Source: CAKMZU01 sp965248335 (lineage in GTDB: Bacteria; Pseudomonadota; Gammaproteobacteria; Pseudomonadales; DT-91). Taken from it: a stretch of 64,000 nt of DNA. Where the stretch lies: positions 496,001-560,000 of the forward strand of contig CBDFIY010000003.1 of assembly GCA_965248335.1 (NCBI GenBank), read 5' to 3'. The position numbers and the translations under genes are program-made. The notes under the pieces were generated by a model. The model saw only the letters and a program-made list of their open reading frames with translations, searched no databases and had not been told where the DNA came from. Shown here in pieces: positions 26,322 through 35,762 of the stretch. Each line of letters begins with the position of its first letter. Within the stretch, counting starts at the first letter, position 1.

Positions 26322-28913
26322 ATGCAGATTGATCAATTTACTCAAAGCATGCAGCAGGCGTTTGCGGATGCGCAAGCACTGGCTGTATCAGCAAAAACGC
26401 CTGCGATTGAAACTGCGCAGGTTCTCAAGGCGTTACTGAGCCACACCAATGGATTTTTGCCGAGTCTCTTAAACAGTATCCGTGCTGATCGGCATGTTTT
26501 ACAGCAAAAAGCTGATGAAAGTATCGCACGACTCCCTAGCTTATCAACCCCTGCCTCGTCCCCGCCGCAAGTCTCCCAAGAACTGTATGGTCTTATGGTG
26601 AAATCTGCCGATTTAGCCAAGAAAAAGGGCGACCAATATATTGCAACAGAAATATTTCTATTAAGCCTTCTTCAAACCGATACCGCTGTGAAACGCTGGT
26701 TTGAAGAAGCGGGTGTGACAGAAGCCGAACTTATCAAAGCCGTAGAAGATATTCGTGGAGGTGAAAACGTGACAGAGCAAAATACAGAAGAAAACCGTCA
26801 AGCACTTGAGAAATATACTATTGATCTCACCGAGTTAGCTCGGCAAGGAAAAATGGACCCAGTTGTGGGTCGGGATGATGAAATCCGGCGAACGATTCAA
26901 GTATTGCAACGTCGAACCAAAAATAACCCTGTGTTGATTGGCGAGCCAGGCGTGGGGAAAACAGCAATCGTTGAAGGCTTAGCGCAGCGAATTGTGAATG
27001 CTGAAGTGCCCGAAGGACTCAAAAGTAAAAAATTACTCTCACTCGATTTAGCCGGGCTGATTGCGGGGGCGAAGTTTCGCGGGGAGTTCGAAGAGCGTTT
27101 AAAAGCACTACTGAAAGATTTATCGAAGCAAGAGGGGCAGGTTATCCTTTTTATCGATGAGATTCATACGATTGTTGGCGCAGGTAAAGCCGATGGTGCG
27201 ATGGATGCCGGTAATATGTTAAAGCCGGCATTAGCACGAGGCGAATTGCATTGCGTGGGGGCCACAACGTTAGATGAATATCGTCAGTATATTGAGAAAG
27301 ATGCAGCGCTAGAGCGGCGTTTTCAAAAAGTCTTGGTCGATGAGCCGACAGAAGAAGACACCATAGCTATTTTGCGCGGCCTCAAAGAGCGTTATGAGGT
27401 TCATCATGGTGTTGATATCAGTGATTCAGCCATTATTGCAGCGACCAAGTTATCCAGTCGTTATATAACGGATCGAAATTTACCGGACAAAGCCATCGAT
27501 TTAATTGATGAGGCGGCGAGTCGTATTCGAATGGAAATTGATTCGAAACCCGAGGCATTGGATAAACTAGAACGGCGACTGATTCAGCTTAAAATTCAAC
27601 GAGAAGCGGTAAAAAAAGACAAAGATGCAAGTTCAAAAGAACAACTGGATCAGCTCAATGGCGATATTAAAACGGTAGAAAAAGAATTTGCAGATCTCGA
27701 GGAAATCTGGAAGGCAGAAAAAGCCGCATTGCAAGGCTCGCAGCAAATCCGATCGGATTTAGAGCAAGCAAGGATTGATCTGGAGCTGGCGAGCCGTGAA
27801 TCAAATTTGTCTAAAATGTCCGAGCTTCAATATGGCGTCATTCCTACGCTCGAAAAACAGCTTGAGGAAGCGTCTAAAGCGGAAGAGTCCCAAGATACGG
27901 ATCAAAACAAGCTGCTGAAAAATCGAGTAACGGCTGATGAGATTGCGGACGTTGTCTCTAAGGCAACAGGTATCCCTCTGAGTAAAATGCTTGAGGGGGA
28001 TAAAGAGAAGTTATTGCATATGGAAGATATTCTCCATCAGCAAGTCGTCGGCCAAGATGAAGCAGTCAGCAAGGTGAGTAGTGCTGTGAGGCGTTCTCGG
28101 GCAGGTTTGTCAGACCCTCGCCGTCCCAATGGCTCTTTTCTGTTTCTGGGGCCAACCGGCGTGGGGAAAACAGAGCTTTGTAAGCAACTCGCCGCGTTTT
28201 TGTTCGATACCACAGAAGCCATGGTGCGATTGGATATGTCTGAGTACATGGAAAAACATGCGGTTGCACGCCTGATCGGCGCACCGCCTGGCTATGTAGG
28301 TTATGAAGAGGGTGGGCACTTGACGGAGATAGTACGCAGAAAGCCATACTCGGTTATTTTGCTTGATGAGGTTGAAAAAGCACACCCCGATGTATTTAAT
28401 ATCATGCTTCAGGTGCTTGATGATGGCCGTCTGACGGATAGCCAAGGTCGTACTGTCGACTTTAGAAATACCGTGATCGTGATGACGTCAAACTTAGGCT
28501 CTGAAATGATCCAAACACTCACCGGTACGGCAACAGCTGAAGAAATTAAAGCAGCGGTGATGGAGGTTGTTTCAAGGCATTTCCGACCAGAACTATTAAA
28601 CCGCTTAGATGACATCGTTTATTTTAAGCCGCTCCAAAAAGCGCAAATCGCCGGTATTGCAAAAATTCAATTACAGCAGTTGCAGCATAGGCTGGATGAC
28701 TTAGGGTTAACGCTCAAGTTAACAGATAGCTGCATGACGTTGCTTGTTGATGCAGGCTATGACCCTATATATGGTGCAAGGCCTTTAAAACGGGCAATTC
28801 AGCGATTGATTGAAGATCCGTTAGCTTCATCAATTTTGTCGGGCGAATTTACGCATGGGCAAACGGTGCTTGCGGATGCTGATAATGAGCAGATTATCTT
28901 TAAACTTGAGTAA
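26322..28913 (+). CDS. clpB: Chaperone disaggregase ClpB
   Basis: ClpB is a hexameric AAA+ disaggregase that works with DnaK to rescue aggregated proteins after heat stress. The 863-residue product has the full family plan: N-domain (MQIDQFTQSMQQAFADAQ), first ATPase module with Walker A GEPGVGKT (about 206) and Walker B FIDEIH, coiled-coil M-domain (about 410-530), and second module with GPTGVGKTE (about 608) and LLDEVEKAHPDVFN. GGGGTGAG precedes the ATG. A sigma32-like promoter is upstream. The last 14 bp overlap the convergent glpK. Confidence 0.98.
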   Translation: MQIDQFTQSMQQAFADAQALAVSAKTPAIETAQVLKALLSHTNGFLPSLLNSIRADRHVLQQKADESIARLPSLSTPASSPPQVSQELYGLMVKSADLAKKKGDQYIATEIFLLSLLQTDTAVKRWFEEAGVTEAELIKAVEDIRGGENVTEQNTEENRQALEKYTIDLTELARQGKMDPVVGRDDEIRRTIQVLQRRTKNNPVLIGEPGVGKTAIVEGLAQRIVNAEVPEGLKSKKLLSLDLAGLIAGAKFRGEFEERLKALLKDLSKQEGQVILFIDEIHTIVGAGKADGAMDAGNMLKPALARGELHCVGATTLDEYRQYIEKDAALERRFQKVLVDEPTEEDTIAILRGLKERYEVHHGVDISDSAIIAATKLSSRYITDRNLPDKAIDLIDEAASRIRMEIDSKPEALDKLERRLIQLKIQREAVKKDKDASSKEQLDQLNGDIKTVEKEFADLEEIWKAEKAALQGSQQIRSDLEQARIDLELASRESNLSKMSELQYGVIPTLEKQLEEASKAEESQDTDQNKLLKNRVTADEIADVVSKATGIPLSKMLEGDKEKLLHMEDILHQQVVGQDEAVSKVSSAVRRSRAGLSDPRRPNGSFLFLGPTGVGKTELCKQLAAFLFDTTEAMVRLDMSEYMEKHAVARLIGAPPGYVGYEEGGHLTEIVRRKPYSVILLDEVEKAHPDVFNIMLQVLDDGRLTDSQGRTVDFRNTVIVMTSNLGSEMIQTLTGTATAEEIKAAVMEVVSRHFRPELLNRLDDIVYFKPLQKAQIAGIAKIQLQQLQHRLDDLGLTLKLTDSCMTLLVDAGYDPIYGARPLKRAIQRLIEDPLASSILSGEFTHGQTVLADADNEQIIFKLE

Positions 28914-30381
28914 GCGTTGCTTTTACCGCTTTTTGCCAGCCTTGATAGAGTAACTTTTGTTGCTCTATTGATAGGCTGGGTGTGAATACAGTGTTTGTAT
29001 GTACGGAATCCTTTATGTCGCTCAGTGTACTAAATATGGCTAACTCTATAGCAGCGAGATACATAGCCCCGAGTGCGGTACTTTCTGGGCATGCTGCACG
29101 GTGTATAGGTGTTTGAGTGAGATCAGCAAGGCGTTGCATCAGTGTATTGTTCTTTGTCATGCCGCCATCAACACGCATTAACGTTATTTCAACACCATCT
29201 TGGGCAATAGCGTCAAGAAGATCTTGGCTTTGGTAGCAAATGGCATCTAGCCCAGCTTTAATAATATCTGCTTTCATAGTGGCACGATCGAGGCCAACTA
29301 AACTGCCTCTTGCTGAAGTATCCCAATAAGGTGCGCCTAAACCTGTAAAAGCAGGCACAAAGAAAATATCATCGCGTGTTGATTCTTTTGCTAATGCCTC
29401 GCACTCTTTGGTTTCGGCAAAGAACTCCATATTCGTTTGTAGCCATTCAACTACGGTGCCTGCATTAAAAATACTGCCCTCTAAGGCGTAGTGCGTTTGG
29501 CCTTGAATTTGATAGGCGATAGTCGTGAGCAGTTTGTGGGATGATTCGATAATGGCTTCTTCGGTATTTGTCATGAGAAAACACCCTGTGCCTAATGTAC
29601 TTTTACTCATCCCTTTTTTAAAGCAGCCTTGCCCAATTAACGCAGATTGCTGGTCGCCGACACAAGCCAATATTGGTAATGATACACCCAAAATATGCGC
29701 CCGTGTTTGCCCGAAGTCACCATGGCAGGCTTTGACTTCAGGCAGCATGGCTCTTGGGATATCAAAGAGTTTGAGTAGGTCGTCATCATAGTGCTGCGTG
29801 TGAATATTAAAAAGCTGAGTGCGGCTTGCGTTAGTGATATCCGTAAAGTGATTACCTGTTAAATGCCAGATTAGCCAACTATCGATTGTGCCAAATAATA
29901 AATGGCCTGCCTTAGCCAGTGCTCTGGCTTCATCTACCTCGTCTAAAATCCAGCGAATTTTACTCGCAGAAAAATAGGGATCAATCACCAGACCTGTTTT
30001 ATGACGAAGCGTGTCTGCCATGCCTTGCTGTTTGAGTGTTGCACAAAAGGGCTTTGTGCGGCGGTCTTGCCAGACAATTGCTGGGTAAATCGCTTTCCCG
30101 GTGCGCTTGTCCCACACAATCGTGGTTTCACGTTGGTTGGTGATGCCAATACCTTGGATTTCGCTGATATCACATGCGGCTTTTTGAATGGCCTCTTGGC
30201 AGCAGAGGATGACATCGTTCAATAGGGCCTCAGGGTTTTGCTCTACCCAGCCCTTTTGGGGGTAGCTTTGTACAACGGGCTTGCTTGCGTGTCCGAGGGC
30301 TTTGCCTGAGGGTTCGAAAATGATTGCACGAGAGCTGGTTGTGCCTTGATCAATAACGAGTATAGGAGCGATATGTGACAT
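28900..30381 (-). CDS. glpK: Glycerol kinase
   Basis: Glycerol kinase phosphorylates glycerol to glycerol-3-phosphate. The 493-residue protein carries the FGGY-family features DQGTTSSRAI (phosphate loop), GITNQRETTIVWD, IVWQDRRT, DQQSALIGQGCF, ALEGSIFNAGTVVEWL and FVPAFTGLGAPYWD. The surrounding genes are not glycerol genes: no glpF, glpD or glpR is present. It follows an oxygenase gene by 34 bp on the reverse strand and overlaps clpB tail to tail by 14 bp. It could also serve phospholipid-derived glycerol in place of uptake. Confidence 0.96.
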   Translation of the reverse strand: MSHIAPILVIDQGTTSSRAIIFEPSGKALGHASKPVVQSYPQKGWVEQNPEALLNDVILCCQEAIQKAACDISEIQGIGITNQRETTIVWDKRTGKAIYPAIVWQDRRTKPFCATLKQQGMADTLRHKTGLVIDPYFSASKIRWILDEVDEARALAKAGHLLFGTIDSWLIWHLTGNHFTDITNASRTQLFNIHTQHYDDDLLKLFDIPRAMLPEVKACHGDFGQTRAHILGVSLPILACVGDQQSALIGQGCFKKGMSKSTLGTGCFLMTNTEEAIIESSHKLLTTIAYQIQGQTHYALEGSIFNAGTVVEWLQTNMEFFAETKECEALAKESTRDDIFFVPAFTGLGAPYWDTSARGSLVGLDRATMKADIIKAGLDAICYQSQDLLDAIAQDGVEITLMRVDGGMTKNNTLMQRLADLTQTPIHRAACPESTALGAMYLAAIELAIFSTLSDIKDSVHTNTVFTPSLSIEQQKLLYQGWQKAVKATLTQV

Positions 30382-30415
30382 CGTATTCGCCTAGCTAAAT
30401 ATGTAGAAGGTTAGC

Positions 30416-31081
30416 TTAATCGGGTACGGTTTCAATAAAGTCAGTTTGGCTATTAAAGGCGATGATAATGCGCGGTTTATCGCCTTGGTAGGGGAGCGCT
30501 GAGTGTTTGATGTAAGAGGGGAAGAAAACTGCCTGACCGGCCTGTAAAGCGATATCCCAAACACCTTCGTCATTAATATAAAGGCTGCCCGCATCTTGAT
30601 AAAGATTTGCATGGTGGCGAGGGTCGTAAAATCGATTTATACCACTTTTGGTTTCAAAGTCTGCCTCTGAATTCTCAAGACAGTAAATACCACACCAAGA
30701 GCAATTCGGGTGTGCGTGGATATCGTGATAGCCACCTTTTTGTGTCACGTGATACCAAGATTCTATAAGGGTTGTTCTCGTTTGATGGTTCTCTGGCCAG
30801 CTACTGGCGTTGGCCTCTTGGATGCATAGAGATAAATGATCAACGATTGTGTTTTTGAGTGCCTGGATGGCCTCAACCTGTTGGTGGTGATCTAAGAAGT
30901 GTAGATCACTTTCTATCAGGTTATGTTTTGCGCTCGGGGCTATCTGGCTATCGATAGCGCTGGTTTGTTGTGCGCTTGAGGTCTCGATAATTTCCAGAAT
31001 GGTTGCTTGCTGTTGGCCAGCAAGCGGGATCTGGGCAATGAACAAAGGCGTTGCCCAGGGGTAAAAACTTTCTGTGAGCAT
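30416..31081 (-). CDS. Putative 2OG-Fe(II) oxygenase (TIGR02466-like)
   Basis: A 221-residue protein starting MLTESFYPWATPLFIAQIPL, as expected for the TIGR02466 group of putative 2-oxoglutarate/Fe(II) oxygenases. The iron site is probably the His cluster in GGYHDIHAHPNCSWCGIYCL with the distal His in FFPSYIKHSALPYQGDKPRIIIAFN, whose Arg would bind 2-oxoglutarate. The substrate is unknown; relatives hydroxylate amino acid side chains. It starts 2 bp after the nhaA stop, so it is probably translated from the same mRNA. Confidence 0.78.
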   Translation of the reverse strand: MLTESFYPWATPLFIAQIPLAGQQQATILEIIETSSAQQTSAIDSQIAPSAKHNLIESDLHFLDHHQQVEAIQALKNTIVDHLSLCIQEANASSWPENHQTRTTLIESWYHVTQKGGYHDIHAHPNCSWCGIYCLENSEADFETKSGINRFYDPRHHANLYQDAGSLYINDEGVWDIALQAGQAVFFPSYIKHSALPYQGDKPRIIIAFNSQTDFIETVPD

Positions 31082-31083
31082 GG

Positions 31084-32310
31084 TTAGTCCGCATTGGGTA
31101 CGGTCTTCATCTCAGGTTTCGGCGTATCATGAAGGCACATTTTCAAGAAGATGAAGCCTACCAAGCCCGAAATGAAAGACCCTAAAATAACACCGAGGCG
31201 CTCATCAAAAGATTTCTCTATGCCATCAAAGGCGAGCCCACCAATAAAGAGGCTCATCGTAAAGCCGACACCACAGAGAATCGCGCCTCCATAAAGCATG
31301 GATAGTGTCATGCCTCTAGGGAGTTCCGCAAGTTTTAGTTTGATGCTCAGCCAGCACAGCGAGAAAATACCGACCTGTTTACCAATGAATAAGCCGGCGG
31401 TGACACCCAGAGGAACGCTATGGAACACTTGCGCAAGGCCTACGCCGGATAAGTTAAGGCCTGCATTGGCAAAGGCGAAAATAGGTAGCGCGAAGAATGC
31501 GACCATGGCATGGAGTTCATGTTCCAGCTCACCTGACGGTGAACGACCAGGGTTTTCTTTAGAGTGCAAGGGGATGAACATTGCAAGAATGACGCCAGAA
31601 AGGGTGGCATGTACGCCGGATTTTAATAGCGCCATCCACATAATGACGCCGACAAAAATATACATGGACCGTTCTTCGACGCCGCGGCGGTTAAAAATAA
31701 ACAGTACAAGAATGCAAACCAATGAAATGCCGAGTGACGTCATGGAAATTTTTTCTGTATAGAAAATAGCGATGATGACGATTGCACCAATATCATCAAA
31801 TATTGCTAAGGACGTAAGAAAGATTTTTAGGCTGATGGGCACTCTTGGCCCTAGAAGCGATAAGATGCCGAGTGTGAAGGCGATGTCTGTTGCTGCAGGG
31901 ATTGCCCAGCCGCGTGCGGCGATGGGGTCATCGTGGTTAAAGAAATAATAGACAAGTGCAGGCGCTAGCATTCCACCCACAGCGCCGACGGCAGGTAAAA
32001 CGATTTTTTTCCGTTCGGCAAGCTCGCCGATGAGCAGCTCTCGTTTGAGCTCGAGGCCCACAAGCAAGAAAAACATGACCATCAAGCCATCATTTATCCA
32101 TAATAAAAGGGGTTTATCGATGGCGAATATAAAATCACCTTCGTTAACGCCGATATTAAGGTTTAGGTTTAGCGCCCAAGTATAAGCATCAGATAAGGGG
32201 CTGTTGGCGACAATCAGTGCGGCCGCCGTTGCCAGCATCAACAAAATGCCCGGCCCAGATTCACTTTTCAAAAATTTAATTAACGTCATTTTATTTATAA
32301 CAGTATTCAT
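31084..32310 (-). CDS. nhaA: Na+/H+ antiporter NhaA
   Basis: NhaA exports Na+ in exchange for protons at the inner membrane. About 408 residues with many hydrophobic helices and family signatures: LLWINDGLMVMFFLLVGLELKREL, GWAIPAATDIAFTLGILSLLG (the ion-binding region) and LAIFDDIGAIVIIAIFY with the paired Asp residues of the ion site, then LKSGVHATLSGVILAMFIP. The start at 32310 (MNTVINKMTLIKFLKSESGPG) is preferred because homologues begin near SES; an in-frame ATG at 32340 lacks a Shine-Dalgarno. It is the first gene of nhaA-oxygenase-glpK. Confidence 0.96.
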   Translation of the reverse strand: MNTVINKMTLIKFLKSESGPGILLMLATAAALIVANSPLSDAYTWALNLNLNIGVNEGDFIFAIDKPLLLWINDGLMVMFFLLVGLELKRELLIGELAERKKIVLPAVGAVGGMLAPALVYYFFNHDDPIAARGWAIPAATDIAFTLGILSLLGPRVPISLKIFLTSLAIFDDIGAIVIIAIFYTEKISMTSLGISLVCILVLFIFNRRGVEERSMYIFVGVIMWMALLKSGVHATLSGVILAMFIPLHSKENPGRSPSGELEHELHAMVAFFALPIFAFANAGLNLSGVGLAQVFHSVPLGVTAGLFIGKQVGIFSLCWLSIKLKLAELPRGMTLSMLYGGAILCGVGFTMSLFIGGLAFDGIEKSFDERLGVILGSFISGLVGFIFLKMCLHDTPKPEMKTVPNAD

Positions 32311-32645
32311 TAACACCAGACCATTGGGTAGCGATAACATTAATAGGTTTTGTTATCGTTTTTAATAAGTAGACTCGATCGTTTTTTTGTTCCTGAAACT
32401 CTTCTTTCGTCATCCGTAACGCAAAATAGAACCTAAATATAACCAATGCGTTTAGGCGTTAGAGTATCAGCGAAATGATAAAAAATGAACAATTCTTTTT
32501 TTCTGACTATAGGGTTTTGTTGATTTTATGTGCAGGTTGTGCGATTATTGCACGCACTTTTATTCCTCATTTTAACGCTTAAGTAGTAGTCTATTTGTGG
32601 TGTGAGAAATGCACTTTCGTCCTCATAATAAAAAATACAGATAAG
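32311..32645. other. Divergent intergenic region between nhaA and the porin gene
   Basis: 335 bp with no supported gene. A small hairpin GTGCG...CGCAC (32539-32557) followed by TTTTA may be a weak terminator or leader structure. Promoters for both flanking genes must lie here, but none is convincing. Confidence 0.4.
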
Positions 32646-33998
32646 ATGTCCCCTTTTACTGCCCCCTTACTTACTTTCTTTAGCCTTCTCACCTTTGTGA
32701 GTGGGAATTGCGTGGCTTTTGATAGTGAAAGTTTTCCTGAAGTTGATGTCTCGGGCTTTGCCACTATTGCTTTTGGGCAAACGATTACGGATGACAAAAA
32801 GGAAGGAGCGCTAGAAGGGATGAGTAATGAGTTGGATTTTACTTATCTTAATAAGTTAGGGTTGCGCCTTGATACTGATTTCACGAACGATTTATCTTTT
32901 ACTTTACAAGCCGTTGCGAATGGTAATGACCAGTATCAAGCAAAGGTTGATTGGGCTTTTATTGAGTATGATGTCAGTAACCAAGTAACGCTGTCATTGG
33001 GTAAGCTTCGCATGCCCCTGTACATGCTTTCAGAGTACAGAGATGTCAGTTATGCCTATCAGTGGATTACCCCTCCTTATGCTGTCTATGGTTCTCCTGA
33101 CTTCTCATCTTTTGATGGGGGAAGAGTGAATTATAGTTTCGATTTTGGTGACGAATGGACCTCAAACCTCGATGCGTGGCTTGGTCGTTTAAAAAACCAG
33201 GTAGAAGTGGGTGGTATTGGTGGGCATAAAGTGGATTTTAGTCTTGATAGTATGTATGGCATCTCGCTGCATTTAGATCGTGATTGGTTTTCAATCAGAG
33301 CATTGTATTCGCAAGGGTTAATGACATCCGATATTGCGCCTATTATTGTTGATCAGATAAATACCTCACCTTCGCCCGATGCGTTGAGTTTGCGCGATGA
33401 TTTAGAAGAAAAAGGTTTGTTATTTACTATTCCGCTAACAACAAACTCATCGGCAGTGACGATTGAAAGAGACGATGTAAAGTTTGTGGATGTAGGTATT
33501 ATGCTGGATTTTGAACATGTGTTTTTTAATGCTGAAGCGACACTGATCAAAAGTGATCCCAATATTATTGTAGGACGTGCTGTTTCTTATTATGCCTTAG
33601 TAGGTGTGAAGGTGACGCATGATATCGCGCTAAGTTTAACCTTCGCCAAAGATTTTAATCGGCCCAATCCTAAGGCTTCTGTAAATTACAAAAAAGATTT
33701 TTATGGCGTTGTTTCTGAGGTGTTAGATGGCTGGGAAGACGGAGGGCATAAGGATAATAAAGGAAATCCAGTTGACCCACCTTCGCCAGAGGACATTGCC
33801 ATATTTTATCAGGTATCAGAGTTTTTGGTGACGAAGAAATATGCAACCTTAGATACAAAAAGTTATATTTTGAACACACGCTGGGATTTTCATCCCACTG
33901 CATCCTTAAAAGCTGAGTATATTTATAAACAGAAAACGCAGCTTGACGTAGATAGCTCTCCACAAGCCATTCGTATAGCCATTGATTTAGTCTTTTAG
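32646..33998 (+). CDS. Outer-membrane porin-like beta-barrel protein
   Basis: A 450-residue protein with a signal peptide (hydrophobic 5-20, cleavage near CVA-F) and alternating amphipathic strands throughout (VDVSGFATIAFGQTI, WAFIEYDVSNQVTLSLGKLRMPLYMLSEYRDVSYAYQW). It ends in a terminal phenylalanine (IRIAIDLVF) as bacterial barrel proteins do. The stretch around the RMPLYMLSEYRD motif is typical of phosphate-selective-porin-like or general porins. The ATG at 32646 is chosen because it opens the signal peptide; a TTG at 32595 is in frame. The gene is monocistronic, with a terminator after it. Confidence 0.78.
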   Translation: MSPFTAPLLTFFSLLTFVSGNCVAFDSESFPEVDVSGFATIAFGQTITDDKKEGALEGMSNELDFTYLNKLGLRLDTDFTNDLSFTLQAVANGNDQYQAKVDWAFIEYDVSNQVTLSLGKLRMPLYMLSEYRDVSYAYQWITPPYAVYGSPDFSSFDGGRVNYSFDFGDEWTSNLDAWLGRLKNQVEVGGIGGHKVDFSLDSMYGISLHLDRDWFSIRALYSQGLMTSDIAPIIVDQINTSPSPDALSLRDDLEEKGLLFTIPLTTNSSAVTIERDDVKFVDVGIMLDFEHVFFNAEATLIKSDPNIIVGRAVSYYALVGVKVTHDIALSLTFAKDFNRPNPKASVNYKKDFYGVVSEVLDGWEDGGHKDNKGNPVDPPSPEDIAIFYQVSEFLVTKKYATLDTKSYILNTRWDFHPTASLKAEYIYKQKTQLDVDSSPQAIRIAIDLVF

Positions 33999-34060
33999 CA
34001 TCAATCTTTTCGTTCAGGCATTCTTATCAGCGCCTATCAATAAATGATCTGCCACCAAAG

Positions 34061-34089
34061 AAATCAGACCTTTGAAATCTGATTTTGGC
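34061..34089 (+). terminator. Terminator after the porin gene
   Basis: Stem AAATCAGA (34061-34068) / TCTGATTT (34078-34085) with the loop CCTTTGAAA, ending in a short T run, 62 bp after the stop codon. Confidence 0.6.
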
Positions 34090-34113
34090 GATTAACGCTC
34101 AGCCAGCATACGC

Positions 34114-34241
34114 TATACCGATCACACTTGAAGATGCAAGGGCGTTGGCCGCGCTCGCTCACCCCAATCACTTACGGGCTGTAAGCTCATGGAGATTCGC
34201 TCGCTTGCCGCCTTCTTGCATCTCCAATTCCGATGGGTATA
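34114..34241. repeat. ERIC (IRU) element, copy 3
   Basis: 128 bp with the same ends and orientation as copy 2. It lies between the porin terminator and the 3' end of the convergent pqiA-like gene, so it disrupts neither. Bases 34242-34357 beyond it hold nothing recognisable. Confidence 0.85.
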
Positions 34242-34357
34242 TACCTATTTCAGGCTCATTTCTAAATTGGGCGTTAAGTGTGGCTTGGGTTTGATGGTGA
34301 ATATAGGGGGAGGCTGTTGCAGTTTGCATCGATATTGTACGCCCCCCTCGGAGGTGT

Positions 34358-34963
34358 TCATATTGAGGGGTATTTATTTTTGGTTAACCATAAACTTAGT
34401 AAAATAGAGCTTAGGCAATAAGTAACAAACCAATAAAACCCTTGGTGAAGCTCGGTATGGAAAACAATAAGCGCATTATCTTTTTCTGCAGCTGTGGCCA
34501 TAAGAAATGCAATGAGTACGCCGATGGCAAAAACATCGGCCATCGACCACTTGCTCAAAAAGCTGCTGCATGAAATCAGTAGCTTATTTTTTGTAAATAA
34601 AAATAGTCCGAGGAATAAAATTTTAATACAAGGAAAAATGGTGCTAAAAAGTATAATTAAGACGGCAACGATAAAATAACCTTGCTCCCATAAGCTTTGA
34701 CTTGTTCCTAAAATGGATTGTGTTTTGTCGATTAAGCTCATCTCCCCTTCAATTTTTAAGCCATCAAGAAGACCTGTAGCCATTTGTGATAAAAAAGGCG
34801 GTAATTGCTGCTCTTGAATCAGGGCCTTGCCATGAGTAATAAGACTTTGTTGATTAATATTGGCTTTGAGCGTCATCATAGGCAAGGTAATGCCGGGTAT
34901 AAGCAGTAAAAGCGAAATGATGATTGCAGTAAATGTAGCGGTTTTTTGAGTCATATTTGTCAC
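34358..34963 (-). CDS. PqiA-domain (paraquat-inducible protein A family) membrane protein
   Basis: A 201-residue protein with four predicted membrane segments. The PqiA signature is visible near the third and fourth helices: LFLGLFLFTKNKLL..., FLSKWSMADVFAIGVLIAFL (usual form KWSM-DVF). PqiA domains work with MCE-domain proteins in moving lipids across the envelope. Here only a single PqiA half is present, with no pqiB/mce partner beside it. The first ATG is followed by a second three codons later; either could be used. Confidence 0.82.
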   Translation of the reverse strand: MTNMTQKTATFTAIIISLLLLIPGITLPMMTLKANINQQSLITHGKALIQEQQLPPFLSQMATGLLDGLKIEGEMSLIDKTQSILGTSQSLWEQGYFIVAVLIILFSTIFPCIKILFLGLFLFTKNKLLISCSSFLSKWSMADVFAIGVLIAFLMATAAEKDNALIVFHTELHQGFYWFVTYCLSSILLSLWLTKNKYPSI

Positions 34964-35079
34964 TGAGTGAAAAGCTGAGCCTATTCTAGCGCTTCCTTTT
35001 TTACAGTAAAGTTTTTGTTATTCAACAAAGAGATAAATCAAGCGTAGGATGGAATTATTTTGTCAGCCGCTTCTCTAAT

Positions 35080-35213
35080 CAATACTTCGGACAGTTTTCG
35101 ACTTGAAGGTTCTATATAAACTGTAACTCATTGATTTATCTAGCTTTGCCTGATAGTTAAGCGAAAAATAAAACCTTTAGAATCAATAACTTAAAAAACT
35201 GTCCGAAGTATTG
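35080..35213. mobile_element. 134-bp MITE with perfect 19-bp terminal inverted repeats
   Basis: Both ends carry the same 19 bp, CAATACTTCGGACAGTTTT inward (35080-35098 and the complement at 35195-35213), with no mismatch. The element is flanked by a direct repeat CTAAT (35075-35079 and 35214-35218), a probable 5-bp target duplication. The 96-bp interior has no coding capacity. This is the structure of a non-autonomous IS derivative; the parent IS is not in the window. Confidence 0.82.
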
Positions 35214-35256
35214 CTAATGTAACTACGTCATTTAGTCAATATGTCAGTGGGGAATT

Positions 35257-35724
35257 ATGAAAAGAAGACAGTTTTTGTTCTTAGGTTTGATCCTTTCCTT
35301 TATGATCAGCTGTGCTCAAAACCCTTATGGTACATCGTATGAGTCTTCAGATGCGAGAAAAATGCAGCAGGTTCTTATAGGTACTGTCGTCAGGTTGAAC
35401 GCGGTAACCATTGATGGCGATGGAAATGTTATCGGCACAATAGGAGGTGCTGCGATTGGCGGCATTTTAGGGTCTGCGGTGGGTGCAGGGAAAGGATCAG
35501 ATGTGGCTGCCGTTGCGGGTGGCTTGCTAGGTGGAGTACTGGGAAATAAAGCCAGTAGTGAGTTGTCTAAGCGAGACGGCGTCAATATTGTTGTAAAACT
35601 TGATAATGGAAAAACGGTAGCTATTGTTCAGCAAGTCGATAAAGAGATGATTTTTCGTGTAGGCGATAAAGTCAATGTCTATACTCAAGGCGGCATATCA
35701 CGAGTAGTTTTAATTGGTCAGTGA
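35257..35724 (+). CDS. Glycine-zipper outer-membrane lipoprotein, SlyB/Pcp-like
   Basis: A 155-residue lipoprotein (lipobox MISC). The central glycine-zipper helix pair IGGAAIGGILGSAVGAGKGSDVAAVAGGLLGGVLGNKAS is typical of the rickettsial 17-kDa antigen / SlyB / Pcp family, followed by a small beta domain (VNIVVKLDNGKTVAIVQQVD...VGDKVNVYT). SlyB-type proteins sit in the outer membrane and help its stability. The start codon follows GGGGAATT. The gene begins 39 bp after the MITE target duplication, so the insertion may lie in its promoter region. Confidence 0.88.
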   Translation: MKRRQFLFLGLILSFMISCAQNPYGTSYESSDARKMQQVLIGTVVRLNAVTIDGDGNVIGTIGGAAIGGILGSAVGAGKGSDVAAVAGGLLGGVLGNKASSELSKRDGVNIVVKLDNGKTVAIVQQVDKEMIFRVGDKVNVYTQGGISRVVLIGQ

Positions 35725-35762
35725 TAGAATATACTTTCATTTAAAAGGTCAACTTTAGCATT

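Noticed and set aside
32539..32562. Hairpin upstream of the porin as a riboswitch
   Set aside because: Only a 5-bp stem with no recognisable aptamer core.
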